Shown: positions 18,975-28,454 of the stretch, in pieces
Layout of the letters: every line of letters begins with the position of its first letter
Position numbering within the stretch: position 1 is the stretch's first letter
DNA from: Chitinispirillia bacterium
GTDB taxonomy: Bacteria > Fibrobacterota > Chitinivibrionia > Chitinivibrionales > Chitinispirillaceae
Reading direction: 5' to 3'
NCBI GenBank assembly: GCA_009784115.1
Contig: WRCH01000001.1
Location: forward strand, 1-64,000
DNA: 64,000 bases
Program-made: the position numbers and the translations under genes
The notes under the pieces: model-generated
What the model was told of the DNA's origin: nothing
Seen by the model: only the letters and a program-made list of their open reading frames with translations
Databases searched by the model: none

Positions 18975-19748
18975 ATGAACGACAATTACACTCGCGACAT
19001 TCCCATCTTCGGCATACGTCCTGTAGAGGAGCTTCTTGCTACGCGCCGGCAGGATATTGAGCATGTCTATTTTGACAAAGACAAAAAAAGCGCCGCGCTT
19101 TTTGAGCTTATCCGCACCTGCCGCAAAGAGCGCCTCTCTTACAATATGGTGCCTGAGATAAAGCTCAACTCTCTCACAGGGAACGCAAAGCATGAGGGCG
19201 TAGCCGCGTTTTGCAGCGTGCGTCCATACAACAGCACCGATGATCTTCACAAAATCATCGCGGAGAAACCGTCCCCGCTCTTTGTTATAGCCGCGTCTAT
19301 AGAAGACCCGATGAATCTCGGCGCGATAATAAGATCGTGCGTATGTCTCGGCGCGGACGCGCTTCTTTTGGAACGTAAAAACACTGTGCCTTTAAACGCA
19401 ACGGTGTCAAGATGCAGCGCAGGGATGATTGAAAACCTGTGCATTGTAAAACCGCGAAATCTTGAGGGTCTTATCGGTGAATATATCGAACAGGGATTTT
19501 CTGTAATCGGCGCGGCAATGGAAAACGGTATAACCCCTATGGAGAATGATTTCACCCGCCCCACGATTTTAGTTACCGGCGGAGAGCACCGCGGGATCCC
19601 GCCCTATTTACAAAAACTATGCACGCAAAACGTATCTATCCCAATGAGCAAGGGAGCACACTCCCTAAACGCCTCCGTAGCGGCAGCGCTCTTACTTTAC
19701 GAATCTATGCGCCAGCGGATTCCTCCGCACTCACCTACTTCAAATTAA
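18975..19748 (+). CDS. rlmB: TrmH/SpoU-family rRNA 2'-O-methyltransferase (RlmB-like)
   Basis: FGIRPVEELLATR...; SIEDPMNLGAIIRSC; GGEHRGIPPYL; SIPMSKGAHSLNASVAAALLLYE. Confidence 0.85.
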   Translation: MNDNYTRDIPIFGIRPVEELLATRRQDIEHVYFDKDKKSAALFELIRTCRKERLSYNMVPEIKLNSLTGNAKHEGVAAFCSVRPYNSTDDLHKIIAEKPSPLFVIAASIEDPMNLGAIIRSCVCLGADALLLERKNTVPLNATVSRCSAGMIENLCIVKPRNLEGLIGEYIEQGFSVIGAAMENGITPMENDFTRPTILVTGGEHRGIPPYLQKLCTQNVSIPMSKGAHSLNASVAAALLLYESMRQRIPPHSPTSN

Positions 19749-21144
19749 AAAAGCTGTCGATAGAATCCATAACATCATCCCCTGTAATCCCATCATCAGC
19801 CGCGGCGGCCGGCGCCGGTGCAGCCGGAGCAGTCGGCGGAGGGACTGGTACAGCCGGCAGCGCAACCTGCGGAGGAGCTGCAGGAGCGGCTGGAGCAACA
19901 CGCGCCGCTGGCGCCGGAGCAGCCGGAGCAACAGCCGGTGCGCCCATTATTGGAATTCTATCAATGCAAACAGTCTCTGTGAGCACTTGATCATCAGGGA
20001 TATCCGATACCGCATTGCCAACGAAAAACTCTTCTTCCTCATCATCATCCGCCGGTGTTATGACAGGCTGCGGCGGAGTTGGTGCAGAAACTTGCGGCGG
20101 AACCGGCATTGCGGAAAGAGGCGGCGCTTGTTTCGGCGCGGCGCTGCTCTGTTCCTCGGGGACTCTTGTAATTTGAAAATATCCGGTCTCCTCAAAATGC
20201 GCAAAACCAGCCTCAAATTCTTCATCGCTCTTCTCCGACCAAGTGTCCTGTTCAGGTTCCGGCTCAGGAACGATTGGCACAGGAGCTTTTGGAGCGGCTG
20301 GTGCTACAGGTGCTGCTGGTGCTGCAACCGGAACCGCTGCCGCAGCGATAGGAGCGGCAGGCGCAGCAGGTTTTGGAGCCGGCGCCGGCGCGGGAGTAGG
20401 CGTTTGCGCCGGAGCAGGTGCAGCCGCAGGAGCAACGGGCGCCGGTGCACTCTGCACAGCGGCTGGAAGCTCAAACTCCTCTTCATCATCAACCAAAGGC
20501 TTTACGATAGCTTTTTCCACCGGTTTTACTGGAGCTACAGGGATCACAACAGCCGGAGCTGCCGCCGTTGCTGGTACTGGAGCTGCAACGGGAGTTGGAG
20601 TAACGGGCGCCGGTTTCGGTTCGCTTTTTTGTACCTCTTCAATCTTAACGGGCGCTTCCGCTTTTTTGACGGCAGCCGGAGCTGGCGGCGGCGCTGCTTC
20701 CGCGGTATCCGGCACCGGCGTAAATCTCAAGCCGGTATCCGACGGCGAGCTTTTCTCCTCAGCCTTTTGACCGCGGCGCTCAGGGTTCTCAAGCACGGTG
20801 ATATACTGATGCGTCTGCATCTCCACGTATTTCACAAAAAACACGTCAAAAAACTGCATGTTGGTTCTGAGTTCACGGGTAATTCCATTTACCTTAAGAG
20901 CGAGACCTTTGCTGAACATCTCCCATTTCATTCCGCCGCATCTAAAACTTGCCGACATAGTGTCCGCGTCCGCTATAAGCTCACTTATGGCAGACATGAG
21001 CTTCTCACGCTTCTCTTTCTGCTTCTTAAGTTTCCCGCCGCTGATGGCCGACGCCATCTTCCAAATAACGCAAACTGCAAAAACTCCAATACCAATACCA
21101 GTGATAAGTACCGGGAGATTATTCGAATCGAATATAGCGCCCAT
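19735..21144 (-). CDS. Membrane-anchored Ala/Pro-rich low-complexity protein
   Basis: N-terminal TM segment LPVLITGIGIGVFAVCVIW, structured N-terminal 130 aa, then a PAPAPAP-type linker with interspersed acidic patches. Confidence 0.75.
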   Translation of the reverse strand: MGAIFDSNNLPVLITGIGIGVFAVCVIWKMASAISGGKLKKQKEKREKLMSAISELIADADTMSASFRCGGMKWEMFSKGLALKVNGITRELRTNMQFFDVFFVKYVEMQTHQYITVLENPERRGQKAEEKSSPSDTGLRFTPVPDTAEAAPPPAPAAVKKAEAPVKIEEVQKSEPKPAPVTPTPVAAPVPATAAAPAVVIPVAPVKPVEKAIVKPLVDDEEEFELPAAVQSAPAPVAPAAAPAPAQTPTPAPAPAPKPAAPAAPIAAAAVPVAAPAAPVAPAAPKAPVPIVPEPEPEQDTWSEKSDEEFEAGFAHFEETGYFQITRVPEEQSSAAPKQAPPLSAMPVPPQVSAPTPPQPVITPADDDEEEEFFVGNAVSDIPDDQVLTETVCIDRIPIMGAPAVAPAAPAPAARVAPAAPAAPPQVALPAVPVPPPTAPAAPAPAAAADDGITGDDVMDSIDSFFNLK

Positions 21145-21293
21145 TGCGGCGATCCCTTTCTTAGCGCTTAACAGCGCGCGCGGTGAATAACAAGGTTTTA
21201 CAGCTATAATTTATAGCTGCTCATATTCTAAGTATAGATTTCAGGACAGTCAATGTCAAATAATTAATTTAGATAAAGATTTTTCAGGAAAAA

Positions 21294-22985
21294 TCAAAAT
21301 CTAAACCCGCCCTCAAGTCTTAAATGGATATTACCCCTGTCAGAATCCACATCAATTTCCGCGGATGCGTTTATTCGGAATGGGCCTGAGGGATCGTAGT
21401 ATCCGTAAACTCCGGGTCTTAGGTGGTTAACTGTTCCGGGGCCTAAGAATCGTTTTGTTTCGGAATCGTAGTTTTCAACGGGTATAAGATATTCCACCCG
21501 CTCCTCTTGAAATATATCGGTTATTTTGCCGCCGCGCGTTTGGGAGTTTTTGGCGAGACTCTTTAAGCTCAATCCGATGGTTGATTTTTTTGTGATATTC
21601 ATATCGCCGTTTATAACAACCGCCCGCGAGTTTGGCCCCAGTGGCGACCCAAGGCTTATATCGAAATGATCGTAACGGTGGCTTCCGCCGTAAAAATGAG
21701 TGTAAACCCACGGCTCAACACGGCTGTACTCTATCCCCGCGCTTATATCTCTGCTGTAAAGAGTTGAAAAATACTGCACACCTGCCGTAACTGCCCATTT
21801 GTTTCCCCAGTCATCACTAAAAATTTTCCACGGAGAGAGCATATCATCTATAAAAAATTCGCCGTAAAATCTAAAATTTTGCGGCCAGTTTAAGGAGGCG
21901 TCAAAGCTCAGCGCAGCGTTGCTCTTGTCGCCTACGTAATGCTCCACAAATACCATCGGCACAAAAGGAATACAGAATACCCACTCCCAACTGTGTTTTT
22001 CATTCTCCATTCCGGGACGTCGTTGATTATAAGGATCGTTATTTTGCTGATTTGTGGGCTCACCCGCAATCATCACCTCACTGATTCCCCACTGTAAACT
22101 TCCGCCGAGGAAATTTCCTGAAAGCCGGTTGCTGTAGATATACTTTGACTTGTCTCGTTCGGAGCGAAGAAATCCGACAAAATGTGAATACTCAAAATGT
22201 GAGAGATCAAAAATGGTGCGGAAATATGCAATTGGCGGCGCTTCGCCCGATAAGGTGACAGGGTAGTGTACGGCAGGGCCCATCCGCAGATAATCTAATC
22301 CTGCCTGTAAATCAATTCTGCCTGCAGTATAACTTATACCCGCTCTGGGAAAATCGGCTGCGCGCATGTTGGCGCTCTCTGTTCCCCGGCCATAGAGCGT
22401 ATAAGGATTGCCGTCATAAGGCTGCCATGAACTTTGATAAAAGAGAGAATCGTAGACATATTCAGTCCACACATCAAGACCGCTGTAGAAAGAGACTTTT
22501 CCGATGTGTCCTCTAAGCATCGGACTTATAATTCCCCGTCCGCCTCCGCGCTTGTCGTCTTTACCGGCACGGCCCCAGCTTTCGCCTGTAAGGCCGAGAT
22601 TTATAATAACTCCGGTCTCATGCTCTTCATCATAATAACCGTAGATGCCATTGTCAATTGAGAGACGCTTTGAGATGTTTGAAAGCTCATGACGCTCTGA
22701 AGCGCTTAACGGTTTTTGAGAAACGGAATCAAGGTAAGATAAAAATGATTCCGTACCCATTGGCTGGCGGTGGTACCCGGCGGGCAGAAGTCCGTAGCGC
22801 GCTTCTATACGCTGTATAAAGCGGTCGATTTGCGGATCAAGGCGTATTGCGGGGTCAAAGCCGGCGTGAGCTAAGGAGATCAACGCACAGATGATAACAG
22901 GTATAACAAACCTAAAGTTTTTATTTAGGCAGGCTGCACTTTGCTTTAATTGTGCGGCGATTTTTGCGATTATTTCAATATTCAT
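21294..22985 (-). CDS. Predicted outer-membrane beta-barrel (Wzi/capsule assembly-like)
   Basis: Signal-like hydrophobic N-terminus; alternating aromatic strands; C-terminal ...IHLRLEGGFRF. Confidence 0.6.
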   Translation of the reverse strand: MNIEIIAKIAAQLKQSAACLNKNFRFVIPVIICALISLAHAGFDPAIRLDPQIDRFIQRIEARYGLLPAGYHRQPMGTESFLSYLDSVSQKPLSASERHELSNISKRLSIDNGIYGYYDEEHETGVIINLGLTGESWGRAGKDDKRGGGRGIISPMLRGHIGKVSFYSGLDVWTEYVYDSLFYQSSWQPYDGNPYTLYGRGTESANMRAADFPRAGISYTAGRIDLQAGLDYLRMGPAVHYPVTLSGEAPPIAYFRTIFDLSHFEYSHFVGFLRSERDKSKYIYSNRLSGNFLGGSLQWGISEVMIAGEPTNQQNNDPYNQRRPGMENEKHSWEWVFCIPFVPMVFVEHYVGDKSNAALSFDASLNWPQNFRFYGEFFIDDMLSPWKIFSDDWGNKWAVTAGVQYFSTLYSRDISAGIEYSRVEPWVYTHFYGGSHRYDHFDISLGSPLGPNSRAVVINGDMNITKKSTIGLSLKSLAKNSQTRGGKITDIFQEERVEYLIPVENYDSETKRFLGPGTVNHLRPGVYGYYDPSGPFRINASAEIDVDSDRGNIHLRLEGGFRF

Positions 22986-23965
22986 CTGCTCTGCGCCCTG
23001 TTATATTTGGAATTAATATCGGAGATATATTTCAAGTTATCCTTTACATGCGGTATATTTCTATATTCCGCGGGAATTTGTATGGCGAGCGCTTTTTGCG
23101 CTGCCGCGAGCGCCTCATTTTTTCGTCCGAAGTGTTCATGGCATCTTATGACTATATAGTAGCCCATCACAAGATCAGACCAGTTGACAGGTGTGCGTTT
23201 CTCCGCAAGCGTTATAACTTTCTCTCCAAAAGGCAAAGCGCTCTTGTAGCAGCCGGACCACAGGGCTATTAAAGCTCTGATACGTAAAAACACAGTATTG
23301 TCCGGATTACGAGAAAGTACGCTGTGCGCTATGGAATCCGCTTTTTTATATTGCTTGCGGTCTATAAGTATCCAGCAGTATGTGCTTTTAGCGGCGTAAT
23401 CAAAGGGAAACGGAGCGTTAAGAGAGCGGTCTACAGCTTCAATTCCCCTCTCAACGTTTCCTGAAACAAACGGAATCCATTTGAAACTGGTGCCGAAATA
23501 GTAATCAAACGCGCCGATTCCAAGTTCTGCTCCCAAATGACCGGGATCAATCCTTTTAATCTGTTTCAGTGCGTTTACTGAAGCCATCGCGTTTCTTGCA
23601 CCGGTGAACCACTCGCCGCATTTAGCCTGTATCAAACCTATGCCGCCCAAAAGATTTGCGCTGTAAAAAAGCGCCGCGACAGAATCCTGTCCGCTAAGCG
23701 AGCGCAATCTGTTATCTAAAACTTTGCGTATGCTGTCGCTGAGAACTATAAAGCGTTTGCCGTCTATGGTATAGGATTCATAGTCAAGGATACGCGTCTG
23801 TTCAATTGTCGCAAGGGTGTAAAGCGCGTGAATGTCGTTTGGATTTTTTTGTAAATGCGCGCCGATAAGCTTTGCGGCCTCGTTATATTGTTGCCTGACC
23901 ATGAGCTCTTGGGCGGTACGCACACTATTCTGAGAGGAAAAGCCAAATGTGCTGATCAATAGCAC
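22982..23965 (-). CDS. TPR-repeat protein
   Basis: LIGAHLQKNPNDIHALYTLATIEQ; signal-like N-terminus; overlaps next gene start. Confidence 0.7.
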   Translation of the reverse strand: MLLISTFGFSSQNSVRTAQELMVRQQYNEAAKLIGAHLQKNPNDIHALYTLATIEQTRILDYESYTIDGKRFIVLSDSIRKVLDNRLRSLSGQDSVAALFYSANLLGGIGLIQAKCGEWFTGARNAMASVNALKQIKRIDPGHLGAELGIGAFDYYFGTSFKWIPFVSGNVERGIEAVDRSLNAPFPFDYAAKSTYCWILIDRKQYKKADSIAHSVLSRNPDNTVFLRIRALIALWSGCYKSALPFGEKVITLAEKRTPVNWSDLVMGYYIVIRCHEHFGRKNEALAAAQKALAIQIPAEYRNIPHVKDNLKYISDINSKYNRAQSR

Positions 23966-24102
23966 AAAAGCAGCGCTGCAGAGATTTAAACGGGAGTTTA
24001 AATATTTCAGGTTGAGTTCCTTTCATTAAGATAATAAATATACACAATTGCCATATTCTTGTGCGCGTTATGGTTGGGGTAAGATAATGGTCTGCTTGAC
24101 GG

Positions 24103-24157
24103 AGCCCCGGACGTTGCCCGGGGGGTATTGATTTTGGCCCCTTTGGGGCGTAATACC
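24103..24157 (+). repeat. GC-rich paired hairpins (GCCCCGG..CCCGGGG; GGTATTgattttgGCCCCTTTGGGGCgtAATACC)
   Basis: Two adjacent palindromes, similar design to family II. Confidence 0.55.
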
Positions 24158-24181
24158 GAATGCCGCTTGCCGCGTTAGATT

Positions 24182-25861
24182 TCAGCGCTGGTATCGGACT
24201 ATCGTGCTGCCTTTGCGCTGGGTTTCGTAGTTTAGTCTTATCCATTCGGTTGATCGGGCTACGTGCTCTATGCGCACCTCGTCCATGATCCCCTTGAAGC
24301 GCTCGTCTGTCCGGCCGCCGAAAAGGAGCTGTCTTTCGCTGGGAAGAGGGGGCTGGCCGATATCATCCAAAGCTACCGTGGAATCCACAGCCTCTCCGTT
24401 TATGAAAAGGCGGATCTTCTCTCCGTCCCAAGTGGCCGCTATATGAGACCACACACCAAATTCCGCTGTATGGTTAGGGTGGGAATTTTCGCTGTCCTGA
24501 TATATCCCCACCCAGCGCGATGAGTCCGCGTCGGGGATGTAGGCGTAATGTTCCGCCCTAAAACCGCCCCATCTTCTGTCATCATTATCGTACCACAGAG
24601 TATAAGCGGGCTCCTTTATGATGAATCTCCAGTTGGTGTGGATACCGTCCTGATGCTCCATTTTTATCCAGCAGCTCAGTGTGTAGTTTCCGCTCAAGTC
24701 AAGCAGACCGGCTCTGATATTGTCCTCTTCTCCGTCAAACATTAGAGCGCCGCCGACTACGCCGGAAACTAAATTGGCGCTTGTCATGGATGAGGACGGG
24801 GTTCCGTGGAAGTCGTTTGCGGAACGATTTCTTACAGCGCCGCTTCCCGCGGACGGGTCTTCATTAAAATGCCACACACCGCTAAACCCAAAATCGCTAT
24901 GGAATACCGCCGCTCCGTCTGACAAATACGGCGCTTCAGGCTCACCCCAGCTCATAACGATGAATTGATCGCTCACACCGCCCCGAATGCTGTCCATAAG
25001 CACCCAAACGGCCGCTTCTCCCAAAAATGAATCCCACTCTTCTATTTCGTAAGGCAGATTTTGACCATTAGGCTTGCTGAAACGAATATCGTTTCCGGCA
25101 GAGTCAGCCGCAGAAAAGTCAAACGCCGGAGACTCAAGCCGTATGAGCAGCGGGAAGTTCTCAATAACACTAAAAGAGGAGAGGCCGGCGGCAGCGGTAT
25201 TGATTTGAATCAGGCTCGAAAATTTAGAATTCACCGTAACTTTTACAGATAACGTGTCGCCGGAAGATGTTTTCACGTTTTCAATCTCTTTAACAAGGGC
25301 GAAACCGGCGTCTACGATCCGCACGCAGTGCGTTCCCGCCGGCAGATCATCGAATGCGAATGTTCCGTCTTGCGCGACCTCTGTGAAACGCTCAAGTCCT
25401 CTTATCTGCACAAAGAGCCTCCGGCCTGCCGTCATGCTGTCGATCTCTCCCAAAAGTGAAGCAAAGGGACGCAGAGTTTCTTTGCCCAAATCCAAAGTGT
25501 CGCGGTCATTTACAATTGTAAACTTGAACAGGACCGCACCGCCCTGTGATGAGTTTGCTCTATTGTCGCTGACTTCTATGTAGTAACTGCCTAAGGCTAT
25601 TGAGTCTATCATGAAATATCCCTGCGAATCCGTTGTCATGAGGTCATTTATCATGAAACGCGAATCCGCTGTCAGGGAAACATAGTCTGCCTTGCGCATA
25701 CGCACAGTGCTTCCGGCAGCCGGTGTGCCGTCGGAATACGTAATCACCGCATAGACGCCATTAGTCGTCTCCGACCCGCCTCTGCCTCCGGCAATCTCAA
25801 CAGGACCGGTACAGAAAAGTGTCAGCAGAATAAGAGTTAAGAGAAGTGATAGAGTCTTCAC
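24182..25861 (-). CDS. Lipoprotein with DUF2341 and LamG (concanavalin-like) domains
   Basis: LLTLFCTGP lipobox; FIVMSWGEPEAPYLSDG; GVWHFNEDPSAGSGAVRNRSANDFHGTPS; GTG start overlaps the preceding TAG by 1 nt. Confidence 0.8.
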   Translation of the reverse strand: MKTLSLLLTLILLTLFCTGPVEIAGGRGGSETTNGVYAVITYSDGTPAAGSTVRMRKADYVSLTADSRFMINDLMTTDSQGYFMIDSIALGSYYIEVSDNRANSSQGGAVLFKFTIVNDRDTLDLGKETLRPFASLLGEIDSMTAGRRLFVQIRGLERFTEVAQDGTFAFDDLPAGTHCVRIVDAGFALVKEIENVKTSSGDTLSVKVTVNSKFSSLIQINTAAAGLSSFSVIENFPLLIRLESPAFDFSAADSAGNDIRFSKPNGQNLPYEIEEWDSFLGEAAVWVLMDSIRGGVSDQFIVMSWGEPEAPYLSDGAAVFHSDFGFSGVWHFNEDPSAGSGAVRNRSANDFHGTPSSSMTSANLVSGVVGGALMFDGEEDNIRAGLLDLSGNYTLSCWIKMEHQDGIHTNWRFIIKEPAYTLWYDNDDRRWGGFRAEHYAYIPDADSSRWVGIYQDSENSHPNHTAEFGVWSHIAATWDGEKIRLFINGEAVDSTVALDDIGQPPLPSERQLLFGGRTDERFKGIMDEVRIEHVARSTEWIRLNYETQRKGSTIVRYQR

Positions 25862-26685
25862 TATTCACCCCCGATAGGCACCGTTAGTGGGATTACCTGT
25901 ACGTTTATTTGAAAAACTATATCCGGTTCATTTTCATTGTCAAGAGTAAGGATAGATTTTCTGAGTTTACTTATGCGATCGCGGATCTCCGGCAGATCCT
26001 TTTGTGAGAGCGCAACGGTTACAGTCGAGATGTCCCGCAGATCTTTGGGGTGCAGTTCAAGCGACTGAGCGGAGAGCTTTATTGTCTCTTTCTGGAAATC
26101 CTTTACAGCGGCGGAGCGCCACCGTTCGCCGCTTGTCACAAACGCTTCGGTAGGACGGTAAACACCGTCGTCATCGCATTTTAACATGCCGATTTTTGTT
26201 AAGAGCTCTATTGATTCCTTAGCTTGCGTCGCGGTAATCGCCGGGGATAAAAGCGAAGCGAGCTTTTTATATTTTCCGCCCTTAAATTCATATATGAATA
26301 GAAGCGCGTGTATGGCGCTGTGGTACCATTTCTGATAAAACGCGTACTGAAACTCCTCCAAAGGCTTGAGGTGCGGCTCTCTGAGGGTCATAAGTTTTTC
26401 AAAGTACATCTTTATATCGGACGCGCTTTTGGCCTTGTTGTAGGAGACAAGCGTTTCGAAATAGCGTGACTCGGCGTCGGAAAATTTGAGGTACGCGCAG
26501 ACCTGATCAATAGAGTGCTTGGCTAAATGATGCTTACCCTGCAGCACTTTCAACAAGAAACCGGGGTCAAGCTCCATGCGGCCGCCCAAATAGCGGTACG
26601 ACATATAAGGATTACCCTGCTTCTTCTCTTCGTAAAAATCCCGCAGGTACTTTTGGTAGTCGAAGTATTCATATAGGTGTTTCAT
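25861..26685 (-). CDS. TIGR02147 family protein (Fibrobacter-type putative regulator)
   Basis: MKHLYEYFDYQKYLRDFYEEKKQGNPYMSYRYLGGRMELDPGFLLKVLQGKHHLA... Confidence 0.88.
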   Translation of the reverse strand: MKHLYEYFDYQKYLRDFYEEKKQGNPYMSYRYLGGRMELDPGFLLKVLQGKHHLAKHSIDQVCAYLKFSDAESRYFETLVSYNKAKSASDIKMYFEKLMTLREPHLKPLEEFQYAFYQKWYHSAIHALLFIYEFKGGKYKKLASLLSPAITATQAKESIELLTKIGMLKCDDDGVYRPTEAFVTSGERWRSAAVKDFQKETIKLSAQSLELHPKDLRDISTVTVALSQKDLPEIRDRISKLRKSILTLDNENEPDIVFQINVQVIPLTVPIGGE

Positions 26686-26762
26686 ATTATAAATATACAC
26701 TAAAATTGGTGAAAATACTTGTATGAAATCACATCGGCGGCAATAAAATGTTGAAGTTTTGT

Positions 26763-28061
26763 TCAACGGGAGTGTTGTTCGTATTCAGACCCATATTCAG
26801 CCGCAGATTCCAAATCAGCCTCAGTGTAGTTATAATAATCAGGTCCGGATTCTAATTCGTGCTCATATTCAGGCGTTGCTGCCGGCTCAGGTTCGGGTAC
26901 CGATAACCAGTGATACATCGATTCATAATTGACCGCCGGAGCCGCCGCCGGCACAGCCGGTGTGTCTAACTTTTTTAAAATCAACCGGCGGAAATCGGGG
27001 TTGTTAAAGAATAAGCCGACGCCAAGGCCAAACAGAATCAAGAAAAATATCAGCGTGAAAGCAGCCGCTTTCGACCTCTTTTTACCGTCGTTTTTCTGCT
27101 TCGCTCTCTTTGATTTAGCTTTTTTGGATGGCTCCTCCGTCCCTTTAAAAAACGCGAGTATGCACTCTTCCGGGGCGGTGTGCGGGTTCAAATTGTTGTA
27201 TAACGCGCGCACATCCTCCAAGCACTCGTAGGCGCTTTCATAGCGTTTGTTTGGGTCGAGTTCCGTACATTTATTTATTATGGCGGCAGCCTTGGGGTGC
27301 GTATCAAGCGGCTTGCGCTCTCCCGCGGAGATGGCTGCGATAAGCGACATAAAATCCGGCTGCGGATACGGCGGGCGGCCGCTTATGCACTCGTATAACA
27401 GGAGACCTATCTGGTAAACGTCGGAACGAAAATCACAGGCGCCTCCGCCGCACATCTCCGGCGCCATATAGGGAACCGTACCGGGGATGGTTCCGGTCAT
27501 AGTGTGCATGGAGACTTCAACCGGCCTCGCGATTCCAAAATCCATGAGTTTGGGGGTGCCGCCCGAAAATATGATGTTGCCCGGTTTGATGTCGCGGTGC
27601 ATCGCGCCGCTGTGCTGCTGTCCGTAGAGTGTATATGTAATATTGTGCGCATAGTGCAGTGCGTCAAGAACACCGGCGGCCACCGCGAGAGCGGCAGGCA
27701 GCGGCATGGCCCCGCGCTGTTTGAGAACGGCTTCTAATGTAAAACCGTTAACAAATTCCATCTCTATATACGGAAGCCCCGAAGCGGTCTCGCCGCAGTT
27801 GTGAACCTGAACGATATTGAGGTGGGTGAGTTTGGATGTAATGCGCGCCTCTGTGCTAAAGCGCTCCCGTGTTCCCGGTCCGGCGTCCGGCAGCATGACC
27901 TTTACCGCTCTGTGCAGCTCTAATGATTCAACCCATGTCTTGTAAACACAAGCGGTGCCGCCGGCGTTTATGCGGCTCAGAACAATGCCGGAGCCTACCT
28001 TCTCGCCTTCGTGCGGAAGGTGTAATGTTTGGGTTTGCTGTTCGTTTACCTGGGCATCCAT
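26763..28061 (-). CDS. Serine/threonine protein kinase with C-terminal TM segment
   Basis: HRDIKPGNIIF, DFGIARP, GTVPYMAPEM; TM FTLIFFLILFGLGVGLFF. Start chosen at MDAQ (28061); the 28130 start lies in a repeat. Confidence 0.9.
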   Translation of the reverse strand: MDAQVNEQQTQTLHLPHEGEKVGSGIVLSRINAGGTACVYKTWVESLELHRAVKVMLPDAGPGTRERFSTEARITSKLTHLNIVQVHNCGETASGLPYIEMEFVNGFTLEAVLKQRGAMPLPAALAVAAGVLDALHYAHNITYTLYGQQHSGAMHRDIKPGNIIFSGGTPKLMDFGIARPVEVSMHTMTGTIPGTVPYMAPEMCGGGACDFRSDVYQIGLLLYECISGRPPYPQPDFMSLIAAISAGERKPLDTHPKAAAIINKCTELDPNKRYESAYECLEDVRALYNNLNPHTAPEECILAFFKGTEEPSKKAKSKRAKQKNDGKKRSKAAAFTLIFFLILFGLGVGLFFNNPDFRRLILKKLDTPAVPAAAPAVNYESMYHWLSVPEPEPAATPEYEHELESGPDYYNYTEADLESAAEYGSEYEQHSR

Positions 28062-28117
28062 GAATCGCACCCTTTTTCCGGATACTGCCGACACAGTCTG
28101 TATGTTATCTGTATTTA

Positions 28118-28222
28118 TATACTGGTACACGGCATAAATCTACATTGCACCGCACGCAACTGCACGCAGGGCCGTGAGGTTGCTTAGCGGCACAGTGTAG
28201 ATTTATGCCGTTATGCAGTATA
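28118..28222 (-). repeat. Long-hairpin family I, element A1 (sense on minus)
   Basis: TATACTG/CAGTATA outer stem, CGGCATAAATCTACA/TGTAGATTTATGCCG arm, core CCTCACGGCCCTGCGTGCAGTTG. Confidence 0.85.
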
Positions 28223-28346
28223 ATTGCAATTGTAAACGCGTGCCGTTTACCGGTAAAATATAAATATAATTCACGAATGTTTTTTTTCCATAATAATTTG
28301 AGGACGGAGTATCTTTTTTCATAAAAAAGTATCATTTTATTATATT

Positions 28347-28432
28347 TATACTGAATAACGGCACGCGTTTACACTGTGCCGCTAAGCAGCAGAGCCGGTC
28401 CTGCGTGCAGTTGCGTGCGGTGTACCATTATA
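28347..28432 (+). repeat. Long-hairpin family I, element A2 (sense on plus; right arm truncated)
   Basis: TATACTGAATAACGGCACGCGTTTACACTGTGCCGCTAAGCAGCAGAGCCGGTCCTGCGTGCAGTTGCGTGCGGTGTACC. Confidence 0.75.
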
Positions 28433-28454
28433 TGATATTTGTAAGGGATCTGTT

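Noticed and set aside
19987-21171. 394-aa ORF (and 20243-20770) antisense to the Ala/Pro-rich gene
   Set aside because: Arg/Cys/Ser- or Gly/Ala-only composition created by GC-rich codon bias of the opposite strand; no SD or domain.
28061-28130. Extended kinase start (MYQYINTDNIQTVSAVSGKRVRF)
   Set aside because: The upstream ATG lies in the repeat element; MDAQ at 28061 is more plausible.
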